DNA from: Methanocorpusculum sp. | GTDB taxonomy: Archaea; Halobacteriota; Methanomicrobia; Methanomicrobiales; Methanocorpusculaceae | Assembly: GCA_029987245.1 (NCBI GenBank) | Contig: DALTWG010000050.1 | Coordinates: 1 to 13,000 of the forward strand | Length of the DNA: 13,000 nucleotides | Direction of reading: 5' to 3' | In this document: in pieces, positions 6,587-13,000 of the stretch | Numbering within the stretch: the first letter of the stretch is position 1 | Layout: each line of letters starts with the position of its first letter | The notes under the pieces: model-generated | What the model saw: the letters and a program-made list of their open reading frames with translations, nothing else | Database searches by the model: none | Told to the model about the DNA's origin: nothing | Made by a program: the position numbers and the translations under genes

Positions 6587-7894
6587 TTATTTTCCGGTGA
6601 TTTCTTTCAGGTAGTTTTTGTAGCCTTCATAATCGTCATGCCACCAGAACTTGTACAGTTTTTCAAATAATTCCATGTCGCCCTTATGCCAGGCGTCTTT
6701 TACTGCTTTATTCAGTTCTCTTGATGCCGTAAATTCACTCGCATATTCCTTAATCAAAGCGACATATTCTGTGTAGGTGTATCCGTACCATTCCTTATAT
6801 CCGACATATACCAGTTCAATTAACGGGAACCGGTCCAGTGCCTCGTCAAAATAAATGGGGCCGGTAAGTCCTATTCTCCGGTAGGATTTCAAAGCGTCTG
6901 CAATGTCTTCACCGTTAAATCCGACGGAATTGATTACATCTGCAAGCATAGTGGCCGCATCATAGCCGTAGGCTGCATAGCCGTTTGTTGCAGTGCCGTA
7001 TGCTTTTTCGTAGCGTTCATTGAATCCCGGATTGTCGGTGCAGAGTCTGCTTATTCCAATAATCAGGTCAAGGCAGTCGATATTTTCAATCAGTTCCTGT
7101 CCGAACCCGGTATCGGACGAGAACCACTGGCTGTATCTGCCGACGCCTTTTTTATATGCGGCACTGCAGAGTTCACTTAACTGGTTTGCATCTTCCGGGA
7201 TGATAAAAATTATAGACGGCCGGCTTTTTTCAATCTGATTTATTGCTGCATCAACAGAGGTCAGCGCAATATTGTAGCAGACTGTTTCGGGAACCTCCTC
7301 TTCGAGTTTTTCAAGCACATATTTGGCATGGTCCGCACCGTACTGGTCGTTTTTCCACACAACGGCAATGGAAGCGACTTCATTTCGTTCGGCATAGTTG
7401 ACAAGGGTATTTGCGAAATAGATATCAGAGGGTACAAACCGGAAGACATATTCGGTATATTCTTCCAGATTTCTTCCGGTTGCAAAGGTTAGTACCGGTG
7501 TTTTGTACATTTCAGCATAGGGTGCAATTGCTTCGGCTTCGCTGGTATTTACCGGTCCGATAATTACCTGCACTCCGTCTTTGAGCAGGCTGAAATAGCC
7601 GTCAATGGCTTTATTTACATCGCTTTCGGTATCAATATATTTTACGGTAATTTTGCGGCCGGATTTTTGCAGTTCGCTCGCGGCAAGGTCGATGCCGTTT
7701 TTGTATTCATTGCCAATTTCACTTAACGTGCCGTTGAGCGGAAGCAGGGCACCGATAACAATTTCCTCGTCATCTGCAACTGCGGGGAAAAACGGAATAA
7801 AGATTATGCAGAATGCCGCAATTACAAGCAGTATCAGAATCACCGTAAGTTTCCAGCCCCCGAAGAATTTTTTATGATGTGCTTCGTGACTCAT
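6587..7894 (-). CDS. Membrane-anchored type I solute-binding protein (Leu/Ile/Val-binding family), no ABC partner
   Basis: 435 residues. A short positively charged, histidine-rich N-terminus is followed by one hydrophobic helix (about 14-40) without a lipobox cysteine, so the protein is probably held by an uncleaved anchor facing outside. From residue 44 the fold of the Peripla_BP_6 family begins (IVIGALLPLNG), continuing with VQVIIGPVNTSEAEAIAP, PVLTFATG, VFRFVPSD and NGYAAYGYDAATML, all typical of branched-chain amino acid or amide-binding proteins. The last ~70 residues (from about 365) are an extra, charged, tryptophan-rich tail outside the usual fold. The start codon overlaps the stop of the Nramp-like gene in an ATGA, with a GGAGG seven bases before, so the two are translationally coupled. 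No permease or ATPase gene is near, so it may serve the upstream transporter/sensor or act as a receptor. Ligand unknown. Confidence 0.85.
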   Translation of the reverse strand: MSHEAHHKKFFGGWKLTVILILLVIAAFCIIFIPFFPAVADDEEIVIGALLPLNGTLSEIGNEYKNGIDLAASELQKSGRKITVKYIDTESDVNKAIDGYFSLLKDGVQVIIGPVNTSEAEAIAPYAEMYKTPVLTFATGRNLEEYTEYVFRFVPSDIYFANTLVNYAERNEVASIAVVWKNDQYGADHAKYVLEKLEEEVPETVCYNIALTSVDAAINQIEKSRPSIIFIIPEDANQLSELCSAAYKKGVGRYSQWFSSDTGFGQELIENIDCLDLIIGISRLCTDNPGFNERYEKAYGTATNGYAAYGYDAATMLADVINSVGFNGEDIADALKSYRRIGLTGPIYFDEALDRFPLIELVYVGYKEWYGYTYTEYVALIKEYASEFTASRELNKAVKDAWHKGDMELFEKLYKFWWHDDYEGYKNYLKEITGK

Positions 7895-9963
7895 GGTTTA
7901 TCCTCCGGCAGTGTCGGTTTTGATTCGGTATGTGTTTCAGTATGTTGTGTATTGTCTTTGGCGCTTTCTTCATCATCATCATCTTCGTCTTCCCCGTCTT
8001 TTTTCGTCAGGTGATGCAAGTCATCCAGTAGTTTTTTCCAGGAAAATTTCTGCAAAGCACCTGCAAAACACTCTACTTTGTGTACAAACAGTCCGAAACA
8101 GATGGTGCCGGAACCCACAACCGCTGTCATGGCAAGAATCATGCTTCGTATTGCATCAACAACCTCGGGTGCTGTCATGGTGCCTAACGTCATCTGGAAT
8201 GTCGGGAAAATAAACAGCAGGTGGAAACATTCAACTACAACGGCAAGAGCGAGTCCGCGGAATACGGTAAACTTTCCGTTCCACATCCGGATGAATAGTC
8301 CTGCAATAATGCCTGCTGCAATTGTTGCCAAAAAGCACGGCCATGCGGAGGCGCCGCCTAAGGTTAAACGGTAGAATCCGCCGATTATACCGACTATTGC
8401 TCCAACAACCGGCCCTCCGGCAACTCCTGCAACAATTGCGCCAAGGTCGCGGAAGTTGAGAATATATGCCCCGTCATTAATGGCTATTCCGCCGATGGTT
8501 CCCCAGATGGAAACGACGCTTAAGATTACAATCATCCAGAATTTGTCGGCAAGGTTTCCTGTTCCTTTGGCGATGCGGTCAAACATTTTCGACCGGATAA
8601 AAAGAAACAGGACGACAAGAACCAGGGCGAGGTTTCTTACCATGTCAAGGCCGCTGGTAATAATTGTTCCTTCCAGGCGCAGGGCGATGTAAATGGATAA
8701 AACACTGCCGATGCCAATTAAAAGCATCCACATTCTGCTCCCTCTTGCATATACGGGGAGTTTTGTATTCAGGTACATCATCATAAAGCCGAATATACCG
8801 AATAATATTGCACAGATGACTGCCATAAACATCATTGTTTCGAGCGGTTCGTTAATATAAATAATAATGGCCGAGAGAAGAACAAACAGCAGAAGGCAGA
8901 TGTTGTAGACCAGAGATGAATTTTTCACCGGTTTTCCTGCATCAAGGCGTATCTGTTTTATGACGTCGGTGATAGCAGATGCTCTTGCATCCAGACCGAC
9001 GGTAATTGCACCGAAAAAGATGATGATAAAGAAAATGAGCAGGATATAGTATATTATCGGCGTGTTGATAAATACATTCATAACCATATTGGTGAGCAGG
9101 TCAATGGAGATGGTTGTTCCGTGTGCCTGATAGGAAATGGTGAATGCAAGAGAGCCGAGCGTCATGAATCCGAGGATAATTACGGCGACGAGGACAAATC
9201 CGACGACAATGTCTATGCGGACGCTTTTCAGATACCGGCGAAACATCTCTTTTTTCTCTTTCAGTGCGGTTTTTGCATCATTTTCCGTTGTGCCGCGGCT
9301 TTGTATTTTGTGTTTGAGCCAGACCGAATAAAGCATTAAGGTAAGTCCCGAGCCGACTACGCCTAAGATACCCAGAATTTCTTTTTCTGCGCCGTCAGGA
9401 ATCGCGGGTATCATTCCTTCGATTATGCCTGAAGATATTGACGGTGCCATTATCATCAGATAAATGAGAACAACGCCCAAAACAGCTACAATTACGGCCA
9501 TTATTTTTTCAAACTGGTGATAGATATGGGTACGCAGCACAACAAGTGCAACAAGGAGAATCAGCATCCCGAGTAAAAACAGGGCATACATTCCCGGAAG
9601 GAGATAATCGATAAACACCGCAGCAAACACTGCCATGGAACCGATTGCCGTTGCTTCAAACAGATATGCGGCGATGGTAAAGTATGCTGCCCAGTTTTTC
9701 GGACCGGGGATGGAGGTCATAGCTTCGAAGATGGATTTGCCGGTTGCAAGGGTATAACGGGCAATTCCAACGGTATATGCGTATTTGAACAGCAGGCATA
9801 TAATTACAACCCAGGCAAGCGTAAGGCCGTGATGGGCACCTATCTCCATTGCATCGGCGATTCCGGCTTCACCTGCTGCCGTAACTGCAAGAAGGAGCCC
9901 CGGTCCGAAGAAGATGAGGTTGTCTTTTATTTTTTTATATATCCCTGATGTTTTTTTTGGCAT
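7891..9963 (-). CDS. Nramp-like transporter fused to a C-terminal 5TMR_LYT sensor domain
   Basis: 690 residues. Residues about 15-470 form an Nramp/NRAMP-like metal-transporter core of about eleven or twelve helices, opening with FGPGLLLAVTAAGEAG. The canonical DPGN metal motif of helix 1 is replaced around A30-G31-E32-A33, and the MPH of helix 6 reads M210-L-Y, so substrate specificity probably differs from Mn/Fe Nramps. Residues about 473-645 match the five-helix domain of LytS-type sensors: NFRDLGAIVAGVAGGPVVG (503-521), then GFYRLTLGGASA (529-540) and IAAGIIAGLF. In LytS and related proteins this domain precedes kinase or cyclase domains; none is here, and the protein ends in a soluble acidic tail (about 654-690, DEDDDDEE). 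First gene of an operon with the binding protein at 6587-7894; divergent from the BMP-type gene. Start ATG at 9963 lies shortly after a TATA box. The fusion assignment is by motif reading, not by search. Confidence 0.8.
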   Translation of the reverse strand: MPKKTSGIYKKIKDNLIFFGPGLLLAVTAAGEAGIADAMEIGAHHGLTLAWVVIICLLFKYAYTVGIARYTLATGKSIFEAMTSIPGPKNWAAYFTIAAYLFEATAIGSMAVFAAVFIDYLLPGMYALFLLGMLILLVALVVLRTHIYHQFEKIMAVIVAVLGVVLIYLMIMAPSISSGIIEGMIPAIPDGAEKEILGILGVVGSGLTLMLYSVWLKHKIQSRGTTENDAKTALKEKKEMFRRYLKSVRIDIVVGFVLVAVIILGFMTLGSLAFTISYQAHGTTISIDLLTNMVMNVFINTPIIYYILLIFFIIIFFGAITVGLDARASAITDVIKQIRLDAGKPVKNSSLVYNICLLLFVLLSAIIIYINEPLETMMFMAVICAILFGIFGFMMMYLNTKLPVYARGSRMWMLLIGIGSVLSIYIALRLEGTIITSGLDMVRNLALVLVVLFLFIRSKMFDRIAKGTGNLADKFWMIVILSVVSIWGTIGGIAINDGAYILNFRDLGAIVAGVAGGPVVGAIVGIIGGFYRLTLGGASAWPCFLATIAAGIIAGLFIRMWNGKFTVFRGLALAVVVECFHLLFIFPTFQMTLGTMTAPEVVDAIRSMILAMTAVVGSGTICFGLFVHKVECFAGALQKFSWKKLLDDLHHLTKKDGEDEDDDDEESAKDNTQHTETHTESKPTLPEDKP
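7902..7906 (-). promoter_or_regulatory. Shine-Dalgarno of the solute-binding protein gene
   Basis: GGAGG on the minus strand, seven bases before the ATG at 7894, lies inside the last codons of the upstream Nramp-like gene. It fixes the start and shows translation within a polycistronic message, in contrast to the leaderless first genes in this window. Confidence 0.8.
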
Positions 9964-10028
9964 GTCAATGGTTTAGAAATGTTGTATTTTGAAAGATATA
10001 TATCCTTCTAAAACCAAATGTTAGTAGA
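9964..10028. promoter_or_regulatory. Bidirectional promoter with palindromic TATA box
   Basis: The 65-bp gap contains GATATATATC at 9995-10004, a perfect palindrome. Its centre is about 29 bases before the plus-strand ATG at 10029 (leaderless transcript) and about 36 bases before the minus-strand ATG at 9963 (leader of roughly ten bases). Purine-rich BRE-like bases precede it on both strands (GAAA on plus, GAAG on minus). An imperfect inverted repeat flanks it: GGTTTAGAA at 9970-9978 and TTCTAAAACC at 10006-10015, possibly a regulator site. The layout implies co-regulation of both divergent units. Confidence 0.6.
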
Positions 10029-11090
10029 ATGGACCGCAGACTCCTTATTGTTATCGGCGTAGTAATTCTTCTGGCGATTCCCGCATCGCTTCTGCTTGCA
10101 TCAGGGGATTTATTCCCGAAAGAAGAGGAGCCGTATTATATAGCGGTCATTGCTGATCAGCCGTCTGCCCATACAACGTATGTTTCCCGCTCTGTTGCGG
10201 GTGCGCAGAGTGCCATGCGCTTATCGGACCGCGTTTTGCCTGAGATGTTTATTTCACCGACATCAGATGAAGCAGATATTCTGCAGGAGATTAATGATGC
10301 CTGTGTGCTTGAGTATAATCTTGTTTTCGGTCCGGGATATAACCTCAATGAAGCTATGGAAAAAGCTTCGCATCTTCATCCGGAGATGTTCTTCTTAACT
10401 ATTGACGGGGGTTTTACCGAGTTCGGTCCGAATTTTTCCGATATCCAGTTCCGTGACAATGAGTCAAGCATGGCTGCGGGGTATGTCGCGGGCATGACCA
10501 GTGAAAGCAATATTATCGGCTTTTTAGGGGGATATGATAATCTTACTATTCAGCGGTTCTATTACGGATTCCTTGCCGGTGCAAATGTAGCATCCCGTGA
10601 GAAACAGGTGGAAATCAGGGTGATTGATGTGTATGCGGACAGTTATCTTGATTCAGACAAGGGCTATGAACTTACGAAACAACTCTATGGGGACGGAGCT
10701 GACATTGTATTTACGGTTGCAGGAGATACCGGTCTCGGAGGTATTGAAGCGGCAAAAGAGATGGGCAAATATGTAATCGGCGTGGATGTGGACCAGAATT
10801 ATCTTGCACCGGACAATGTTATTTTCAGTGTGGTGAAAAATATTGCGCCGGTTGTTGCCGATGTTCTTGCAGGGTACAGTGAAGGAAAATATTCGGGTAC
10901 TGGGGTGATTTCCGTCGGCTACAGCGAGGGGGCAATGGACCTGGTTTCCTTTACGGATGCGGTTTCCGAGTCGGTAATTGCGCGTGAGAAAGAACTTACC
11001 GGGTATATCAGGGACGGAGTATTTGCTGTTCCGTCAACCGCTGAAGAGTATAAGGCATGGTCTGTATTTATGGTTCCTGCGTTTACCTGA
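10029..11090 (+). CDS. Membrane-anchored BMP/PnrA-family substrate-binding protein
   Basis: 353 residues. One N-terminal helix (about 4-25) is followed by a short acidic spacer; there is no lipobox cysteine, so this is likely an uncleaved anchor with the rest outside the cell. From about residue 37 it follows the BMP family (PnrA, TmpC, Med): YYIAVIADQP, FFLTIDGGFTEFGPN, SMAAGYVAGM, NIIGFLGGYDN, GADIVFTVAGDTGLGGIEAA and KYVIGVDVDQN appear in the family order. Known BMP proteins bind nucleosides or related ligands for ABC importers; here no ABC permease or ATPase gene is adjacent. Length is normal. The gene is divergent from the Nramp-5TMR operon and shares its palindromic TATA box; its start has no Shine-Dalgarno and fits a leaderless transcript. 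Ligand is not deducible; a sensory role is possible. Confidence 0.85.
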   Translation: MDRRLLIVIGVVILLAIPASLLLASGDLFPKEEEPYYIAVIADQPSAHTTYVSRSVAGAQSAMRLSDRVLPEMFISPTSDEADILQEINDACVLEYNLVFGPGYNLNEAMEKASHLHPEMFFLTIDGGFTEFGPNFSDIQFRDNESSMAAGYVAGMTSESNIIGFLGGYDNLTIQRFYYGFLAGANVASREKQVEIRVIDVYADSYLDSDKGYELTKQLYGDGADIVFTVAGDTGLGGIEAAKEMGKYVIGVDVDQNYLAPDNVIFSVVKNIAPVVADVLAGYSEGKYSGTGVISVGYSEGAMDLVSFTDAVSESVIAREKELTGYIRDGVFAVPSTAEEYKAWSVFMVPAFT

Positions 11091-11143
11091 CGGTTTCTAT
11101 GAAAAATGCTAATAGCTATTATTTACAAATATATTTTTAACAA
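11091..11143 (+). promoter_or_regulatory. Intergenic region with AT-rich promoter and a palindrome
   Basis: This 53-bp gap holds a perfect palindrome AATAGCTATT at 11111-11120 and a second, AAATATATTT, at 11127-11136. The latter looks like a TATA box but is only about 12 bases from the ATG at 11144, too close for a standard start; TTATTTA at 11119-11125 fits the spacing better for a leaderless start. The T run at 11134-11138 could also help end the upstream transcript. Weak evidence. Confidence 0.35.
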
Positions 11144-11878
11144 ATGAAGCATTCTCTTTGCATTGCGGCAGCGGGTTCGGTTCTGATTATTGCATTTACC
11201 GTTGTGTCTCTGCTGTTTTCCGCGAATGCGGTGTTTGCTCTTCAGGAGATATTTCTCCCGCTTGTTTCGGCAGCGGTTTTTATTTTGGCGGTCGTTCTTG
11301 CATTTAAATATAAAACCCGTCCTGCAATTGCGTTTGCTTTAGCTCTGGGCTGTAATTTTCTCGGTTGCGTTTACGGCTCGCTGCATTATTTTGTCCGGGG
11401 AAGTATTCTGACCTGGCATTTTACGATTTCCAATGTGTCGTATGTTGGTCTGTTTCTCTTTCTTGCAGCATATTCGGCAAGTCTTTTGTATGAGAATCTT
11501 TCCCGGGAGTCACGGACAAATGCAAAAACCTATCTGATTCCGTCTCTCGGGACTGCGGTGCTGTGTGCTGTCTGTGTCTTTTGTCTGGTATCGGGATACA
11601 GTTCGGAGATTTCGATTATTATTTACGGCATTTCGATGATGCTTGCTCTCTGGTTTGCACTGCGTGTGATGTGTTTTGCGCAGTTCCGCAAGGCAAACGG
11701 TTTTTTTACCGGGGTTTTAATTGCGCATCTGATCACAACGCTTCTATGGCAGTTTCCGTTTATCCGTGTTGAGGGATTCGGTATGATTTTTACGTCTGCT
11801 GCGACGGTGTGTGTCTTTTTGTTTTATCTTCCGGTAATGGAGCATATTGCTTTAGCCCCTGCGGAGGATGAGATATGA
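11144..11878 (+). CDS. Seven-helix membrane protein of unknown function
   Basis: 244 residues with about seven hydrophobic segments, spread evenly, and short loops; the acidic end (PAEDEI) is short. I do not recognise the family. The even seven-helix layout resembles the stand-alone 7TM modules found at the N-terminus of some sensor proteins, but no signature motif is visible. Start at 11144 is the only good ATG; no Shine-Dalgarno is present. Its stop overlaps the start of the PrsW-type protease gene in an ATGA, so the two are translated in coupled fashion and probably work together, for example as protease and partner, adaptor or substrate. That last point is inference from context only. Confidence 0.75.
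   Translation: MKHSLCIAAAGSVLIIAFTVVSLLFSANAVFALQEIFLPLVSAAVFILAVVLAFKYKTRPAIAFALALGCNFLGCVYGSLHYFVRGSILTWHFTISNVSYVGLFLFLAAYSASLLYENLSRESRTNAKTYLIPSLGTAVLCAVCVFCLVSGYSSEISIIIYGISMMLALWFALRVMCFAQFRKANGFFTGVLIAHLITTLLWQFPFIRVEGFGMIFTSAATVCVFLFYLPVMEHIALAPAEDEI
11863..11867 (+). promoter_or_regulatory. Shine-Dalgarno of the PrsW-type gene
   Basis: GGAGG seven bases before the ATG at 11875, within the last codons of the preceding gene. It sets the start and indicates coupled translation. Confidence 0.8.
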
Positions 11879-12558
11879 GCGACGGTTTTTTCTCTATTTA
11901 TGCGGCAATCTGTATTGCGGCGCCGCTTATTCTGATGTGCTTTATCCAGCAGGATAAACATTCACGGTTTCTGGTGCTGTATCTTATCGCAGGTCTTATT
12001 GCCGGGGTTTTATCCGGGTTTGGCAACAGTATCCTTGCTCTTTTGACGAATGCAACCAGTATGCAGACGGTGCTTTATATTGCACCTGTGGTGGAGGAGA
12101 TTATGAAGGCAATTCCGATTCTTATTCTTTTCCTTGCTGCAAAGCCTACGTTTCAGGAGGTTATCGGTATTGGTGTTGCGGTAGGGGTGGGTTTTGCAAC
12201 GCTTGAAAATATCATCTATCTGCACACGGCGGCGAGTCTGAATCTCGGCTTTATTCTGGTGCGCGGTTTTTCCACCGGCATTATGCATGCTATGACGGTT
12301 GCTTTGCTTGTTGCAGCGCTTTCTTTTATCACGCGTTCAAAGGTTACGCTGCTGCTTGGGGCTCTCGGTGCGCTTTCGGTTTCGGTATCGCTCCACGGTG
12401 TTTTCAATCTGTTTGTAAACGGCAAAGAGTTCTGGCCGTATCTTGGGTATGCTTTGCCGATGTGTGTTGCGCTTTTCTTCCTGGGCATGATTTTTGTAAA
12501 AAAAAGGAAAGCAAAAAAGACCGTTGTGCCGGAAGAAAGTCCTGTTCAGCAGGAATAA
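11875..12558 (+). CDS. PrsW-family glutamic-type intramembrane protease
   Basis: 227 residues with about eight hydrophobic helices. All family motifs are intact: P71-V-V-E74-E75-I-M-K78 in one helix, L110-E111-N112 in the next, R130 with H138 in STGIMHAMT, and H174-G-V-F-N178. In PrsW the paired glutamates and the conserved asparagine and histidines form the active site, which cuts transmembrane or membrane-near segments; in Bacillus subtilis PrsW cuts an anti-sigma factor, a target absent from archaea, so the substrate here must be different. The tail (about 211-227) is basic and then acidic, in the cytoplasm or outside. Coupled to the 7TM gene upstream; convergent with the flippase gene, one base apart. 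Length is typical of minimal PrsW proteins. Confidence 0.9.
   Translation: MSDGFFSIYAAICIAAPLILMCFIQQDKHSRFLVLYLIAGLIAGVLSGFGNSILALLTNATSMQTVLYIAPVVEEIMKAIPILILFLAAKPTFQEVIGIGVAVGVGFATLENIIYLHTAASLNLGFILVRGFSTGIMHAMTVALLVAALSFITRSKVTLLLGALGALSVSVSLHGVFNLFVNGKEFWPYLGYALPMCVALFFLGMIFVKKRKAKKTVVPEESPVQQE
12498..12518 (-). terminator. Candidate oligo-T terminator of the flippase gene
   Basis: Reading the minus strand past the flippase stop there are T runs of six (12518-12513) and eight (12505-12498). They lie within the lysine-rich 3' end of the PrsW-type gene, so they may only reflect AAA codons on the other strand. Confidence 0.25.
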
Positions 12559-12559
12559 G

Positions 12560-13000
12560 TTACTGTTGTACTTTATTTGCCTTGCTTTTTTTCAGGAACT
12601 TTTCCTTCAGTTGTTCTTTTACGGAAATCAGGAGTTCTTTTGCTGCGTCAATAATGAATGTGAATGCTTCCAGACGGAACAGCCATGCAAGTCCAAGGTA
12701 GACTGCAAGACCTATAGGTATCTGCATACAAATCATAGTGACATAGTCAAGAGGCAGGAAAGTGAAGCAATAGATAATTCCTCCTGCGATACAGGTTATC
12801 AGGAATACGGGCAGTTGGTCTTTTATCTGGGTTAAAAGGGAGTAGCCCGACTGTTTTTGAATCAGCAGGGCATAGGTGCAGACTTTTATCAACGTGGTTA
12901 TCACCATGCCAACTGCAATTGCCTGAATGCCGAACCGTGTGGCGAAAACAAACACCAGGATTACCAGAACAAACGAAAGCATCTGGGCAAACAGATATTT
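12560..13000 (-). CDS. Polysaccharide (Wzx/MOP-type) flippase, C-terminal part; 5' end outside window
   Basis: The frame is open to the right edge, so the ATG at 12982 is not a start; 146 codons are visible. They hold about four helices (LSFVLVILVFVFATRFGIQA, then TLIKVCTYALLIQ, LPVFLITCIAGGIIYCFTF and MICMQIPIGLAVYLGLAWLF), followed by FRLEAFTFIIDAAKELL and a basic tail. This ending is typical of WzxC/TuaB-like polysaccharide transporters of the MOP superfamily, which move lipid-linked sugars across the membrane for surface polysaccharide or glycoprotein glycan assembly. A surface glycan gene cluster may therefore continue to the right. Its stop is one base from that of the convergent PrsW-type gene. 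Confidence 0.75.
   Translation of the reverse strand, partial: KYLFAQMLSFVLVILVFVFATRFGIQAIAVGMVITTLIKVCTYALLIQKQSGYSLLTQIKDQLPVFLITCIAGGIIYCFTFLPLDYVTMICMQIPIGLAVYLGLAWLFRLEAFTFIIDAAKELLISVKEQLKEKFLKKSKANKVQQ
12586..12592 (+). terminator. Candidate oligo-T terminator of the 7TM/PrsW operon
   Basis: Seven T in a row on the plus strand, 28 bases after the PrsW stop, inside the 3' end of the convergent flippase gene. Fits an archaeal U-tract terminator, but the opposite strand codes for lysine (AAA) here. Confidence 0.3.

Noticed and set aside
7962..8000. CATCATCATC-type short tandem repeat at the end of the Nramp-5TMR gene
   Set aside because: It encodes the acidic DEDDDDEE tail; similar GAT runs encode acidic linkers in the EamA genes, so it is ordinary coding repetition and not a regulatory or CRISPR repeat.
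10029..11090. A lipoprotein signal in the BMP-type protein
   Set aside because: No cysteine follows the N-terminal helix, so a lipobox is absent; an uncleaved anchor is more likely.
12560..12982. A complete 140-residue membrane protein starting at ATG 12982
   Set aside because: The frame continues open to the right edge and the sequence is the C-terminal end of a much longer flippase.

Overview
The window looks like chromosomal DNA of a euryarchaeon, most likely a methanogen of the Methanomicrobiales (a Methanocorpusculum-like genome would fit; this is tentative and made from memory of gene style, not from a search). The evidence is archaeal-type promoters: short A/T-rich TATA boxes sit about 20-35 bp before start codons, several genes lack a Shine-Dalgarno and look leaderless, and only genes inside operons carry a clear GGAGG. 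I see no rRNA, tRNA, CRISPR array, transposase or phage gene. Every one of the nine genes encodes a membrane protein or a membrane-anchored extracytoplasmic protein.

Left part (1-6565): a family of very large EamA/DMT-type transporters. Copy 1 is cut by the left edge (only its C-terminal part, 1-1115). An MFS transporter lies on the opposite strand (1112-2383). Copy 2 (2456-4474) and copy 3 (4541-6565) are complete and in tandem. Each full protein (672 and 674 residues) is an ordinary ten-helix EamA transporter followed by an acidic linker and an extra region of about 350 residues. That extra region is itself an internal duplication of a six-helix unit. Copies 1 and 2 are identical over bases 1-1118 and 3360-4477 except for one silent base, while copy 3 is clearly older. 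The identity ends three bases after the stop codon, which points to recent duplication or gene conversion (or, less likely, an assembly error).

Middle part (6587-11090): on the minus strand, a two-gene translationally coupled operon encodes an Nramp-like transporter fused to a 5TMR_LYT (LytS-type) membrane sensor domain (7891-9963), then a membrane-anchored type I solute-binding protein (6587-7894). Divergently, a membrane-anchored BMP/PnrA-type binding protein (10029-11090) starts from the same short intergenic region, whose central TATA box is a perfect palindrome able to serve both directions. No ABC permease or ATPase is present, so two orphan binding proteins flank a transporter/sensor fusion. 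This is the best candidate in the window for an undescribed system: binding proteins may deliver or report a ligand to the Nramp-5TMR fusion.

Right part (11144-13000): a seven-helix protein of unknown function is translationally coupled to a PrsW-type glutamic intramembrane protease with all conserved motifs. Convergent to it is the C-terminal end of a polysaccharide flippase that continues past the right edge. Intergenic spaces are very short throughout (the longest is 72 bp), so no stretch over 300 bases lacks a gene.
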